A DNA stretch of 64,000 nucleotides from Psychrobacter sp. PL19 (GCF_017875835.1 NZ_JAGING010000001.1:1116001-1180000); one strand, 5' to 3'; counted from the first letter of the stretch, positions 9,082-18,028 are shown. A program made the numbers and translations. The notes: a model not told the origin generated them from the letters alone.

Positions 9082-9939
9082 TCAGTTCTTGTTCCTAACT
9101 AAAAGAATAATTGGCAGCGCAACAATATACATCAGTACACCATATAAGGCGGCAGGTAAGGCGATGACCGGTAGAGTGCTCACACCCATAATAATAGGTG
9201 CTAAAGTAATTGCAGTCGTACTGTTTTGAATACTGGTCTCTATTGAGATCGTTTTGGTATCATACCAGCTAAGCTTAAACACTCTAGCAATTAGCATGCT
9301 TAAAGCAAATAAGATCACAATGATAAGCACAAGCTCTAGCCCAATTTGGGTGAACTGTGATTGTAGCGACTGCCAGTTAGAAGCAATGGCAGCAAGAACG
9401 ATTAATACAAAAAAGATACTGGCCAAGCCATTAAGAATAGTGCTTCTACGTACCATAAAGTCAGTGAACTTATAGCGAGCGAGCATACCTAGGGTAACCG
9501 GCAAAGCTGTCAATAAAAACATCACTATACCGATCTTTACGGCACTAATAGAGCTGGCCTGGTCTTTCATGAAGTGATTAAAAGCCAAAGTAATTAAGAT
9601 TGGCAAAGTAATGACTGATAATAGACTAACGACACCAGTGAGTGCCACTGAGAGCGCAACATTACCTTTAGCATAGTAGGTGAGCATATTACTGGTGACG
9701 CCGCCTGGACAAAAACTAATCAGCATAATGCCAAAGGCAATAGTTGGTGGCGGAGCCATTACTAAGACCACCGCTAAAGCTACTAAGGGTACAAAAATGA
9801 CTTGGTTCACTAAGCCGACAAAAAATGCTTTGGGATGATTAGCGATAACCTTGAAGTCACTGGGTTTTAGTCCAGCGCCCAAGGTAAACATAATGTAGGC
9901 AAGTCCTAGTGGCAGCAAAGCGAGCGCAGTATTACTCAT
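9082..9939 (-). CDS. Bile acid:sodium symporter (BASS) family transporter
   Basis: A 285-residue polytopic membrane protein with about nine or ten hydrophobic segments. The SFCPGGVTSNMLTYYAKGNVALSV region (about residues 75-98) and the ETSIQNSTTAI motif (about 230-240) are the paired unwound-helix signatures of BASS/SBF transporters, which couple uptake of organic anions to Na+. The actual substrate is unknown. It is next to sulfur-oxidation genes on the same strand, so a sulfur-containing or carboxylate substrate is possible but is only inference. Confidence 0.85.
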   Translation of the reverse strand: MSNTALALLPLGLAYIMFTLGAGLKPSDFKVIANHPKAFFVGLVNQVIFVPLVALAVVLVMAPPPTIAFGIMLISFCPGGVTSNMLTYYAKGNVALSVALTGVVSLLSVITLPILITLAFNHFMKDQASSISAVKIGIVMFLLTALPVTLGMLARYKFTDFMVRRSTILNGLASIFFVLIVLAAIASNWQSLQSQFTQIGLELVLIIVILFALSMLIARVFKLSWYDTKTISIETSIQNSTTAITLAPIIMGVSTLPVIALPAALYGVLMYIVALPIILLVRNKN

Positions 9940-10051
9940 AAAACAGTCCTTGTAAAATTGAAAGTTATATTAGGATGACTATTCAAATAGCTCACGTTCC
10001 TTGTGGCAATATAACTTTAAAACTGATCTAAAACAGGGTCTTATATTCTAT

Positions 10052-10076
10052 AAAAGCCCATATCTTTATATGGGCT
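10052..10076 (-). terminator. Terminator-like hairpin after the first DUF442 gene
   Basis: The stem AGCCCATAT / ATATGGGCT lies 41 bp past the stop of the minus-strand DUF442 gene. On that strand it is followed by TTTTATAG, a weak T-run. Confidence 0.6.
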
Positions 10077-10116
10077 CCATTGCCTAACTAGCTAAGTATC
10101 CATAACATCTAACATA

Positions 10117-10449
10117 TCAGTCGTCCAACAAGTCCATGTTTTTTGCCGCTTCATAAATACCTGTTGAACGAGCACCGGTACGGCAATATATTAAAATAGG
10201 CTGCTCGGCTTGATTAAAAAAGTCGGCAAAATCTTCCACATGAGTTTGATTTAACTCACTACCCGCAAAGGATATTTCTTTATAAACAAGGCCTGCCTTC
10301 TCAGCGGCAGTGGCAATATCAGCGCTGGTTGGTTGTCCCGATTCTTCGCCATCAGGTCGGTTATTAATGATAGTTTTAAAACCATTTTCGGCAATCATGG
10401 GAACTTGATCAGGGGTAATTTGTCCGGTAATGCTGATTTCGTGGCTCAT
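10117..10449 (-). CDS. DUF442 / TIGR01244 family phosphatase-like sulfur transferase
   Basis: A 110-residue protein with the DUF442 pattern: ITGQITPDQVPMIAENGFKT, then NNRPDGE, and near the C-terminus IYCRTGARSTG, a phosphatase/rhodanese-type loop with Cys and Arg (C-x5-R). Members occur alone or fused to metallo-beta-lactamase domains in sulfide-oxidation (Blh-type) proteins and are thought to handle persulfide sulfur. A close paralogue is encoded 172 bp upstream on the same strand, and a persulfide dioxygenase gene lies about 3.3 kb away. An AAGGAGCTCAT stretch before the ATG is a strong ribosome site. Confidence 0.85.
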   Translation of the reverse strand: MSHEISITGQITPDQVPMIAENGFKTIINNRPDGEESGQPTSADIATAAEKAGLVYKEISFAGSELNQTHVEDFADFFNQAEQPILIYCRTGARSTGIYEAAKNMDLLDD

Positions 10450-10621
10450 ATGAGCTCCTTTTTAGAATTATAAATTTGAAGTAAGTGGCATTAACTATTG
10501 ATTACATCATTTCAGTAAAGCAGTCAGCGCAATGGATGCGAACGTTGACTCATTAGGTTTATTGTCAAAGAGACAGCATGTCAGTATAGCGCTGACAACC
10601 GTGGTTTTATAGAAGAATATC

Positions 10622-10948
10622 TTATAGCAAACCTTGCATCAAGGCACTTTGGTAGAGCAGTTTGGCACGCACACCAGTACCACAAAACATCAGTATAGGT
10701 TTTGGGAAGTCATGATAAAAGTTAGCAAACTGCTCAACAGTAACTTGGCTCAAGCGCTCATCGTCAAAGGGTATATGATGATAGGCTAAGTTTGCTTGTT
10801 CAGTAGCAGTCGCCAAATCTTGGCTACTCGGCTGGGTGATATGTTCGTCATCTGGGCGCACATTGATCACTGAGCGATAGCCCAGCTCAGCGAGTTTAGA
10901 GCATTGTATGGGGTAAATTTGCTTATAAATCGTCAGATTGTCGGTCAT
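10622..10948 (-). CDS. Second DUF442 / TIGR01244 family protein
   Basis: A 108-residue paralogue of the neighbouring DUF442 protein, sharing the NVRPDDE segment, the Q-PS-x-DLATA segment and the active-site loop MFCGTGVRAKL. The loop keeps the Cys and Arg but differs around them (CGTGVR here, CRTGAR in the other), so the two copies may have diverged in substrate. Placed between the other DUF442 gene and the SulP transporter, all on the minus strand, it probably belongs to the same sulfur-handling set. Confidence 0.85.
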   Translation of the reverse strand: MTDNLTIYKQIYPIQCSKLAELGYRSVINVRPDDEHITQPSSQDLATATEQANLAYHHIPFDDERLSQVTVEQFANFYHDFPKPILMFCGTGVRAKLLYQSALMQGLL

Positions 10949-11170
10949 AAATAGTGTCTATTATTGTTATTAAAAAGTCATGCTGTGTTTGAGTAGGTGG
11001 TATGCAAGCTGCTATACGCAAAATAGTCATTCACTACGACTCTCTTTAGCGCGTACTCAACACAATAGCAGTCCATCATAACGGTATTTTGTGGCAGACA
11101 GCAATAGCTAGTGTTAGTTTAGGTCAAAAGCTGGCTATTTATAATAAAAGCCAACCGTTCATAATAAAAG

Positions 11171-12880
11171 CTAGTGGTCTTTTAAAGCATCAACCGCCTC
11201 AATAGTGCTCAAAAAAACCTGACCTGACAGCTTGGTAATGAGTGGTGTATATTCAATGATATCCATGACTGGTCCCTTAACAAAGCTAAGGTTTAAGCGC
11301 TTATACTGACTAGTAAGCTCTTGGTTAAGCGTTATCAGCATCTCTTGCGCGGTCAAATCAACATGATTGACTGCTGACATGATCAGAATAATTTCGCGAG
11401 CCTCTGGATATTGCTGGGTGGCGAGTAATATCCGCCGATGGACGGACTCGCTATTGCCAAAGAATAGACTCTCATCGATACGCAACATCAATAAATTAGG
11501 GAAGGTCACCACATTATGCCGATTGATATTGCGAAAGTGCCCTGTACCTGCCAGTTGGCCAACAATAGCCACGTGCGGCTGACTAGATTGCCAAATCAGA
11601 CTGGCGAATGACACCATCAAGCCAATAACCAACCCCGTATTAAGTCCAAATATTAGCACTCCGGCGAACGCCGCCATAAAGCTTGCCGCATCTAAACGAT
11701 CACGCTGCCATGCTGATTTTAAGGTGGCAATATCAATGAGACCAATGATGGAGGCCATAATAGTGGCACCCAAAATAGCGTAGGGTAGTGGAGCCAGGGT
11801 ATTGCCAAATGCAATTAAGGCGGCAATCATTACCAGGACGGTTACTAGACTGGCAAGCGGGGTTTTAGCCCCAGAGTCGGCGTTGATAGCTGTACGCGAA
11901 AAGCCACCTGCAACGGCAAAGCTTTGAAATAGTCCACCAGTAAGATTGGCGAGCCCCAGCCCGTTCAGCTCACGGTTGGCATCAAAGGTTTCACCGCGCA
12001 GACGGGCATAAGTGCTAGCCACTGAACTGCTTGAAACAAACACAATCAGTGCCATCAGGCCTGCAGTAGGCAATAAGTCTAAGGCGTCATGGAAGTCTGA
12101 CACATAGGGCAATTTTAAGGACGGTAATCCTTGCGGAATACTACCGATGGTTGCCACCCCATAAGCCGACCAATGCAAGTTGATACTAAGGACAATTGCA
12201 ATACTAAGTAGAATCAGCGGAAATAGTCGTTCTGCCCATTTGGCATATGATAGTGATAGCCAAGATCGCCATACCCATTTGCTGCCATAGCGGTTCGCAA
12301 CCAAGAGCGCAAAAGCAATCACGCCAATGAGTAATGTTAAGGGATGCAACTGCCGAGCATACATCTGCATGCTGGAAAGATAACCGATTAAGCTATCTCC
12401 TGCTATGGGAATATGGGTCAAATACTTCAGCTGACTGACGAAGATCAGTACGGCTGCGCCACTAATAAACCCTGCCGATACCCCGCGACTGATGAATTGC
12501 ATAATCCAGCCAAGTCTTAATCGTCCAGCAATCCATAATAGCGCACCCACCATCAACGCCAGTAGGCTTGCCATTAATGCATACTGCTCAACGCCCTGAT
12601 CTGCATAAGCGTGCAAGCTACTGGCAGTCATAATGGCCGTAATCGCAACCGGACCGACCGCCTGTACGTTACTAGAACCCAGCCATGCATAGACAATAAC
12701 TGGCACAATTGCGGCATATAGTCCATACACGGGAGGTAAGCCTGCCAATACTGCATAGCCTAAACTTTGCGGAATGACTAGCACACCTACCACCAGTCCT
12801 GCGATTACGTCAGTTGGCAGAGTGGCTATTTGGTAGTGGCGCAGCCAGGCCGGAATCAGACGAGCAGCGGTAGAGGGCAT
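11171..12880 (-). CDS. SulP family anion transporter with STAS domain
   Basis: A 569-residue transporter. The SulP signature VGVLVIPQSLGYAVLAGLPP (about residues 31-50) is followed by NVQAVGPVAIT, some ten to twelve hydrophobic segments, the AGGFSRTAINADSGAKTP segment typical of the family, and a C-terminal STAS domain (about 435-565). SulP proteins carry sulfate, bicarbonate or other small anions. The location beside persulfide-oxidation genes suggests movement of sulfate or sulfite, possibly export of the oxidation product, which is inference. It lies 106 bp downstream of the ArsR-type regulator on the same strand. Confidence 0.9.
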   Translation of the reverse strand: MPSTAARLIPAWLRHYQIATLPTDVIAGLVVGVLVIPQSLGYAVLAGLPPVYGLYAAIVPVIVYAWLGSSNVQAVGPVAITAIMTASSLHAYADQGVEQYALMASLLALMVGALLWIAGRLRLGWIMQFISRGVSAGFISGAAVLIFVSQLKYLTHIPIAGDSLIGYLSSMQMYARQLHPLTLLIGVIAFALLVANRYGSKWVWRSWLSLSYAKWAERLFPLILLSIAIVLSINLHWSAYGVATIGSIPQGLPSLKLPYVSDFHDALDLLPTAGLMALIVFVSSSSVASTYARLRGETFDANRELNGLGLANLTGGLFQSFAVAGGFSRTAINADSGAKTPLASLVTVLVMIAALIAFGNTLAPLPYAILGATIMASIIGLIDIATLKSAWQRDRLDAASFMAAFAGVLIFGLNTGLVIGLMVSFASLIWQSSQPHVAIVGQLAGTGHFRNINRHNVVTFPNLLMLRIDESLFFGNSESVHRRILLATQQYPEAREIILIMSAVNHVDLTAQEMLITLNQELTSQYKRLNLSFVKGPVMDIIEYTPLITKLSGQVFLSTIEAVDALKDH

Positions 12881-12986
12881 ATCAGATTATCATCATATTA
12901 AAAAGTATAAGTAGAGTCGAGAAGCATCCTAATAAAAATTTACGCAAACTAGCGATTAGCGTTTAAGTCCAACTGCGTATGCCACA

Positions 12987-13439
12987 TCACTCAGCCTTAC
13001 TGCAAAAGCGCTGATATAATAGTTGTAACACTGCCAAGGCATCATCACTAGCGATACTATAATAAATTTGTTTACCCTCGCGGCGGGTGGTAACCAATTG
13101 GTCTTTACGCAAGATACCCAGCTGCTGCGATAAGCTTGGTTGTCCAACACCAACTAGCTTTTCAAGCTCGCTAACACAATACTCGCCTTGGGTCAGCTGA
13201 CACAACAGTATCAAGCGATCAGGATGCGATAGCGATTTTAATAACTGGCTGGCTTGTAATGACGCCTCCTGCATTTGCTTCGCTAGATCAAGCGGTGCAA
13301 AATTTGTCGCGTTTGAATCTGAATGATCTATGGAGTTATCAGGGTGATGAATGGGGTCAGTAGACGAGGTCATCGGTTGCGTAGAAGTCTTCAGAATAGG
13401 CTCCTTATAAGGATAGTGGACGGTGACAGTAGTCGCCAT
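12987..13439 (-). CDS. ArsR-type regulator, BigR/SqrR-like sulfide sensor
   Basis: A 150-residue ArsR-family repressor with a winged helix-turn-helix (KSLSHPDRLILLCQL, then VGVGQPSLSQQLGILRKDQLV and REGKQIYYSI). It lacks the arsenic-type ELCVCDL metal site. It has one Cys in LILLCQL and one close to the C-terminus (QRFC), the two positions that form the persulfide-responsive disulfide or tetrasulfide bridge in BigR and SqrR. It is divergent from the persulfide dioxygenase gene. The N-terminal 50 residues are a low-complexity extension. The ATG at 13439 lacks an obvious ribosome site, and an internal Met at 13373 is an alternative start. Confidence 0.8.
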   Translation of the reverse strand: MATTVTVHYPYKEPILKTSTQPMTSSTDPIHHPDNSIDHSDSNATNFAPLDLAKQMQEASLQASQLLKSLSHPDRLILLCQLTQGEYCVSELEKLVGVGQPSLSQQLGILRKDQLVTTRREGKQIYYSIASDDALAVLQLLYQRFCSKAE

Positions 13440-13793
13440 AGATATATATGGATTTCTTAGTTACAGCTATTTTAACACCCAATGCAGACAAGTGCTGCGA
13501 CAATACACCATTCTAAAAGCAATAAAACTCTTAAAGTTTTAATCTCTCCGGAGATGAATCAACCATTAATTATCCACCATTTCAATGATCATATAAAGTT
13601 ATATATATTTACATTATATAAGTTTATAAAACGTTAGGTTGCTGCTATATTAAGGACAGTTGCTTCTATATTAATAACAATTACTGAGCGATACAAAGAC
13701 CCAAATATAGACTAGACTCAGTAGCTAGCCAAAGCTGTATAGTCACCATTTAGTTATACATTAAGCCAATTATCAGACAGTAGCGAGATAGCC
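13440..13793. promoter_or_regulatory. Divergent control region with AT-rich dyads, candidate BigR-type operators
   Basis: This 353-bp region separates the ArsR-type regulator from the persulfide dioxygenase gene. It contains a cluster of AT-rich inverted motifs at about 13590-13632 (TTATATATA, TTATATAAG) and a perfect TCTCCGGAGA palindrome at 13545-13554. BigR-type regulators bind AT-rich dyads in this position, so the first cluster is the better candidate. No gene is seen. Confidence 0.4.
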
Positions 13794-14663
13794 ATGCAAG
13801 TACATTCTTTCTTACATAGCGATACAGAAACTTATACTCATGTATTAGCGGACGTTGGGCAGCAATTATGCGCCGTCATTGACCCCGTATTGGATTTTGA
13901 TCCTAAGTCAGGCCACACAGGTACCTCAGGCATCGACGAGGTGATCACATTCGTGCGAGACCAGAATTGGCAGCTGGTCTATATTATTGAGACCCATGCT
14001 CATGCGGACCATTTATCAGGTGCCATTCATCTAAAAGAGACTTTAGGCGGGGAGCTTGTGATGGGACGGCATATTACTGACGTACAAAAAATATTTAAAA
14101 CGGTGTTTAACTTTGATACCAGCTTTCGTACTGATGCCAGCCAGTTTGATATTCTGACTGATGAAGGTGGCACCCTAATGCTGGGTTCGATTACTATTAC
14201 TGCTATGCACGTGCCTGGACATACACCGGCTGATATGGCTTATATCGCCGCTGATGATGAAAAAACAGTAGTATTCGTTGGTGACACAATCTTTGCTCCT
14301 GATGTGGGCACGGCTCGTTGTGACTTCCCTGGTGGTGATGCTAAAACCTTGTACTGCTCGATCAAAAGGCTGTTGGCACTTGACGACAATACGGTGATCT
14401 ATCTGTGTCATGACTATCCTAGCCAAGGCCGTAAACACTGTCCGAGCACTACCGTAGCGGCACAAAAACTAGGCAATATTCATGTCAAAGATGGCATCAA
14501 CGAAGCGGAATTTATAGAAATGCGCGAGCGGCGTGATGCTACGCTTGAGATGCCACGGCTGATTATTCCCTCAGTACAGGTGAATATTGATGCGGGTCGT
14601 TTGCCAGAACCTGAAGACAATGGTGCCCGTTATTTAAAAGTACCCATTAACATGCTTGGGTAG
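13794..14663 (+). CDS. Persulfide dioxygenase-like MBL-fold hydrolase (Blh/ETHE1-type)
   Basis: A 289-residue metallo-beta-lactamase-fold protein. Metal ligands are visible in ETHAHADHLSG (HxHxDH, about residues 68-74), HVPGHTPADM, VFVGDTIF and LCHDYP. The DVGTARCDFPGG segment is typical of persulfide dioxygenases and the Blh/ETHE1 group, which oxidise glutathione persulfide to sulfite. Length fits the single-domain form. It is divergent from a BigR/SqrR-like repressor, and this pairing is well known for sulfide detoxification operons. A plain glyoxalase II is less likely because of the neighbours and the DVGTARCDF segment. Confidence 0.85.
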   Translation: MQVHSFLHSDTETYTHVLADVGQQLCAVIDPVLDFDPKSGHTGTSGIDEVITFVRDQNWQLVYIIETHAHADHLSGAIHLKETLGGELVMGRHITDVQKIFKTVFNFDTSFRTDASQFDILTDEGGTLMLGSITITAMHVPGHTPADMAYIAADDEKTVVFVGDTIFAPDVGTARCDFPGGDAKTLYCSIKRLLALDDNTVIYLCHDYPSQGRKHCPSTTVAAQKLGNIHVKDGINEAEFIEMRERRDATLEMPRLIIPSVQVNIDAGRLPEPEDNGARYLKVPINMLG

Positions 14664-14801
14664 TAATTTTAGATAATAGAGCAGTGCTTATAATAAATTG
14701 AAAGCGCAGAACCAACACCATCCATAATAATGCTGGCCTACGAACAAATAGCTGGCTTATTAATACTACTGTTATATTTAACTACTATTAAGGACTCAGC
14801 T

Positions 14802-14984
14802 ATGAATATTAATGTTGGAAGTACTGATAGAATGCTTCGTATAGTCGCCGGTTTAGTGGTTATCGGATTGGGTGCTTATTACCAAAGCTGGTGGGGCGTG
14901 GTTGGCTTAGTACCTTTATTAACCGGTACGTTTCGTTTTTGTCCACTGTATACCATGCTGGGTACCAACACCTGTAAGCGTTAA
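14802..14984 (+). CDS. DUF2892 (YgaP-type) small membrane protein
   Basis: A 60-residue protein with two hydrophobic helices (about residues 12-30 and 32-45), starting NVGSTDRMLRIVAG and ending FRFCPLYTMLGTNTC, the DUF2892 pattern also found as the membrane part of YgaP rhodaneses. Such proteins usually accompany rhodanese and persulfide genes. The ATG at 14802 is preferred because AAGGA lies 8 bases upstream. An in-frame ATG at 14730 would add a poorly conserved hydrophobic leader. It follows the dioxygenase by 138 bp. Confidence 0.85.
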   Translation: MNINVGSTDRMLRIVAGLVVIGLGAYYQSWWGVVGLVPLLTGTFRFCPLYTMLGTNTCKR

Positions 14985-15190
14985 TTGGTTGTAGTAGTGA
15001 AGTAATGACAGGGTCAATAGTGCAAAGCGCTATTGGCTCTTTTAAAATAGATTCTGTTAAGATAAGAGTCCTGTTATGAGTGAAAAGTATCAACTAAAGT
15101 ATTACTATGCGCGCACTGCCAAGCAACCAATTGCGTACCAGTTACTAGGCTGAGTGCAGTGCTGCCCAGTTACAGTAAATGGAGAAAGTT

Positions 15191-15811
15191 ATGAATCCAT
15201 ACGAACGCTATGTATTACCAAAAATGATTGATCTTGCCTGTGGCACCAGTGGGGTCATGGAGGCGCGGTCGAAAATCGTACCCCAAGCAATAGGTGAGGT
15301 ACTGGAAATTGGCATCGGTAGCGGTCTCAATCTACCGTTTTATGACCCAAAAAAAGTTTCTTCTATTGTTGGTATCGACCCTGCCGCCCAGATGCAGGCT
15401 CTTGGGCGCCAGCGAGCGGCCGCTATTAGTATCCCTGTTGAAATGGTCGCAGCGGATGTTCAGGGTATTCATGCCGAGACAGATCGCTTTGACACCATTG
15501 TTATAACTTTTACCCTATGCAGCATCAGTGACCCAATATCGGCGCTTCAGGAAATGGGACGACTACTCAAGCCTGGCGGCCGACTGTTATTCTGTGAACA
15601 TGGACTGGCCCCAGATTCTTCGGTCGAGCGTTGGCAGCACCGATTAACACCTTTGTGGAAGCCCTTGGCTGGGGGCTGTCATCTGAACCGTGATATCCCA
15701 GCGCTCATCGAAGCGAGCGGCTTTATCGTCGAGGAGCTGAGTGCAGCGTATTTATCTGGGCCACGGCCGATGACCTATGTATACAGTGGCTGGGCACACC
15801 AAGCAGTATAG
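15191..15811 (+). CDS. Class I SAM-dependent methyltransferase
   Basis: A 206-residue methyltransferase with the SAM-binding segment VLEIGIGSGLNLPFYD (about residues 37-52), an acidic GIDPAAQM loop, and LLKPGGRLLFCEHG. The HLNRDIPALIEASGF segment near the C-terminus is shared with the small UbiE/phospholipid-methyltransferase-like group. The substrate is unknown. The start at 15191 is chosen because GGAG lies 7 bases upstream; an ATG at 15179 overlaps that ribosome site. Context in a sulfur-handling locus hints at thiol or sulfide methylation, but this is inference. Confidence 0.85.
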   Translation: MNPYERYVLPKMIDLACGTSGVMEARSKIVPQAIGEVLEIGIGSGLNLPFYDPKKVSSIVGIDPAAQMQALGRQRAAAISIPVEMVAADVQGIHAETDRFDTIVITFTLCSISDPISALQEMGRLLKPGGRLLFCEHGLAPDSSVERWQHRLTPLWKPLAGGCHLNRDIPALIEASGFIVEELSAAYLSGPRPMTYVYSGWAHQAV

Positions 15812-15980
15812 ACATGCCGTTCATTTAAACGTTCGGTAACGGGTAACTGACTGCGCGAGTTGCGCAACAGGACGTTAACAGCAAGCCTTGTTACTTGTTA
15901 TCTGCTATCTACAAAAAATTATCTACGAAGCAAACCTATCAAATAAACGCGACTATTACAGTCAGTATAGGAGTCATATT

Positions 15981-16427
15981 ATGAGTGAACAAGCGAGTGA
16001 ACCAGGTTTGCATATCGTTTGCAGCCACTGTCAAGCAACCAATCGTGTGCCAGCGGCCAAGCTGGATAGTGCGCCCAATTGTGGTAAATGTGGTAAGTCG
16101 TTATTGACTGGTAGTCCGCATGAGCTGAATGCACAAACGGTCAATAAAGTGATTCAAAAAAATGAAGTGTTGACCATCGTAGACTTTTGGGCGAGCTGGT
16201 GTCAGCCTTGCCTCATGATGGCACCGCAGTTTAAAACCGCTGCCAGTCAACTGCCGCAAATAGTCTTTGCCAAGATACAGACCGACAAGCATGAACAAGC
16301 TGCTGCGCCTTATAATATTCGTAGCCTACCAACCATGGTAGCATTCAGAAATGGCAAAGAAGTGGCGCGGCAATCAGGCGCACTACCAAGCGATCAAATA
16401 ATACAGTGGGTACAAAGCCTGAAATAG
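15981..16427 (+). CDS. trxC: Thioredoxin 2 (zinc-binding thioredoxin)
   Basis: A 148-residue thioredoxin of the TrxC type. An N-terminal zinc ribbon uses two CxxC pairs (VCSHCQ and NCGKCGK, residues about 12-34), followed by a thioredoxin fold with active site WASWCQPC (about residues 71-78) and the cis-proline loop RSLPTM. TrxC reduces protein disulfides and is often induced in oxidative stress. The middle pair Gln-Pro replaces the usual Gly-Pro. The start at 15981 is set by TAGGAG upstream; the frame is open further 5' but that part is not thioredoxin-like. A bidirectional terminator follows. Confidence 0.92.
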   Translation: MSEQASEPGLHIVCSHCQATNRVPAAKLDSAPNCGKCGKSLLTGSPHELNAQTVNKVIQKNEVLTIVDFWASWCQPCLMMAPQFKTAASQLPQIVFAKIQTDKHEQAAAPYNIRSLPTMVAFRNGKEVARQSGALPSDQIIQWVQSLK

Positions 16428-16478
16428 GCTTAGTTGACCTAAAGCTATTTTAAAATCAGCTTCTAAAAAAATTATAAA

Positions 16479-16512
16479 AAAGCCAGTACCTTTATTAGAT
16501 ACTGGCTTTTTT
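16479..16512. terminator. Bidirectional terminator after trxC
   Basis: The stem AGCCAGTA / TACTGGCT is flanked by A-runs upstream and a T-run downstream, between trxC and the convergent lipoprotein gene. Confidence 0.85.
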
Positions 16513-16547
16513 AATTCTTAAATTCATTAACGTGTGTTTTTTCAGTG

Positions 16548-16949
16548 CTACTCGCCGTAAATTTTCACCCCATTGGCAAAGCTACAACGCTGGATACGCG
16601 CTGACTGGACAATAGCGTCACGCTCACCATATAGGCGTGACAACTTAGCATCACGGTTTTTGGTATTGTTACTTTTACCAACGCCAAAGCTGATATTAGG
16701 TGATATGCCCCAACGCCCTGCAGATACGCCAACCCCAACGCCTGAGGCGGACAAGGTTGACTGCTCATTACGGGTGGCATCAACATAGCGATTTACGCGC
16801 ACATATTCTTGGTTGAGCGATTGGCAATCGTAGCTTTGGTAAGTATTCGGTGGCACGTATTGCGGGGTTATGTTGCCAGTAGACGCGCAGCCTGAGAGAC
16901 CAAATACGCCGGCAGCTGCCAGTAATGTTGCTGTAGTGAGAGTTTTCAT
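16548..16949 (-). CDS. Small lipoprotein, unknown function
   Basis: A 133-residue protein with a lipoprotein signal peptide and an LSGC lipobox (Cys at about residue 21). The mature part has a DCQSLNQEYVRVNRYVDAT segment, a Gly/Ser-rich middle (SASGVGVGVSAGRWG) and a C-terminal segment with a second Cys (IQRCSFANGVK). This resembles small outer-membrane lipoproteins common in Acinetobacter and Psychrobacter, but I do not recognise a named family. It is probably monocistronic. Confidence 0.75.
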   Translation of the reverse strand: MKTLTTATLLAAAGVFGLSGCASTGNITPQYVPPNTYQSYDCQSLNQEYVRVNRYVDATRNEQSTLSASGVGVGVSAGRWGISPNISFGVGKSNNTKNRDAKLSRLYGERDAIVQSARIQRCSFANGVKIYGE

Positions 16950-17146
16950 AATGGCTCCATCAGGCTAAGTTATGGTATCTATGGAAAAAGTTATGGTATC
17001 TAGTTGAAAAGACACTGTTTAAAAAGGTGCTGCATTTATTTAAGATAGCAAAAATAAACCAGTCAGGGTACTAAAAAGGCAGCCAAGCGACAAAACAGTA
17101 TTAATGAGTTACTAAGTATTAACACCGCCTAATCCTAGCACCAGCT

Positions 17147-17506
17147 TTAGAATAAATTGCCAGGTTTTGAATAAGCTAGGATGACAATACCAACATAAGC
17201 AGCGGTAGCAATAAGAATACCTACCTTACTCTGGCTTTGAGTCGCATTGGGGTTGAACGCTTTGATGCTGGCGCTAATGGCGGCAACCAGTAAGATTATT
17301 TTAGCAAATACCCACTGTACCGGAGCGTTAGCACTCATCAGCTGCATTAACATCCAAACGCCTGAAATGATGATTAGTGCATAGAGAATATGAGTGCATA
17401 TTTTAATGATTCGTGGTGCCCGTTTGTTAGCGCTTAATACCAGATAGCTTTGGTACAAAAACAGCGCAATCACCAGTAATGCCAAGAGCGTGTGTAAATG
17501 TTTCAT
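17147..17506 (-). CDS. SirB-like small membrane protein
   Basis: A 119-residue protein with four predicted membrane helices (about residues 5-24, 36-58, 66-84 and 95-113). The order of helices, the HLHTLLALLVIALFLYQSY start and the ILYALIIISGVWML segment resemble the SirB (invasion gene expression up-regulator) family, whose biochemical role is unknown. An internal AFNPNATQSQ loop faces one side. The match is by pattern and is moderate. Confidence 0.65.
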   Translation of the reverse strand: MKHLHTLLALLVIALFLYQSYLVLSANKRAPRIIKICTHILYALIIISGVWMLMQLMSANAPVQWVFAKIILLVAAISASIKAFNPNATQSQSKVGILIATAAYVGIVILAYSKPGNLF

Positions 17507-17668
17507 TTACGGTGTTCCTTTTACAATGATTCGTTAGTATTTGCTAACTTAAGGATAGTATTCACGGTTGTTAATGTTAGGGATTTGTCATTAGGTTTCT
17601 AATGTTAGATCTTTATTCTTCTTTAGTATTTACTAGTATTAGGTTTTTATGATTAACAATACTGTTTA

Positions 17669-18028
17669 TTAATTTACATTTTGCCCAGCACATGAGGGAC
17701 TGTCAGGGCTGCCACCTTGAACTTGCCATTCGTCGGGCGTATAAGCATGAATCGCCAAAGCATGAATATTACCCCCTTGTGAGGTCAATAATTTATCTAC
17801 CAGCTGATACACCAACTGATGACGACCCACCAAACGCTTACCAGTAAAATCGTCGCTGACAATAGTAAGCTTAAAATGACTTTCCTTACCTTCAAAATAG
17901 CCGGAATGACCTGCTGATTCATTGATTAAGATAAGATTCTGCGGCTGCAAATCTTGTAGTGCTTGCTCAAGGGCAGTAGCAGTCGGAGTAGGGGCAGAAT
18001 TATTAGTAGCAGGCGCTGTAGTACTCAT
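17669..18028 (-). CDS. BolA family protein
   Basis: A 119-residue BolA-fold protein: LILINESAGHSGYFEGKESHFKL, then VGRHQLVYQLVDKLL and IHALAIHAYTPDEW, with the conserved His in HALAIHA. BolA proteins bind Fe-S clusters with monothiol glutaredoxins and affect morphology and stress responses. The first 20 or so residues are a Thr/Ala/Pro-rich extension. The C-terminal SPSCAGQN tail has a Cys. It is transcribed with the same strand as the SirB-like gene 162 bp further on, but no clear operon signal is seen. Confidence 0.9.
   Translation of the reverse strand: MSTTAPATNNSAPTPTATALEQALQDLQPQNLILINESAGHSGYFEGKESHFKLTIVSDDFTGKRLVGRHQLVYQLVDKLLTSQGGNIHALAIHAYTPDEWQVQGGSPDSPSCAGQNVN

Noticed and set aside
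15076..15153. A 25-codon frame between the DUF2892 and methyltransferase genes
   Set aside because: Very short, with only a weak ribosome site and no recognisable pattern.
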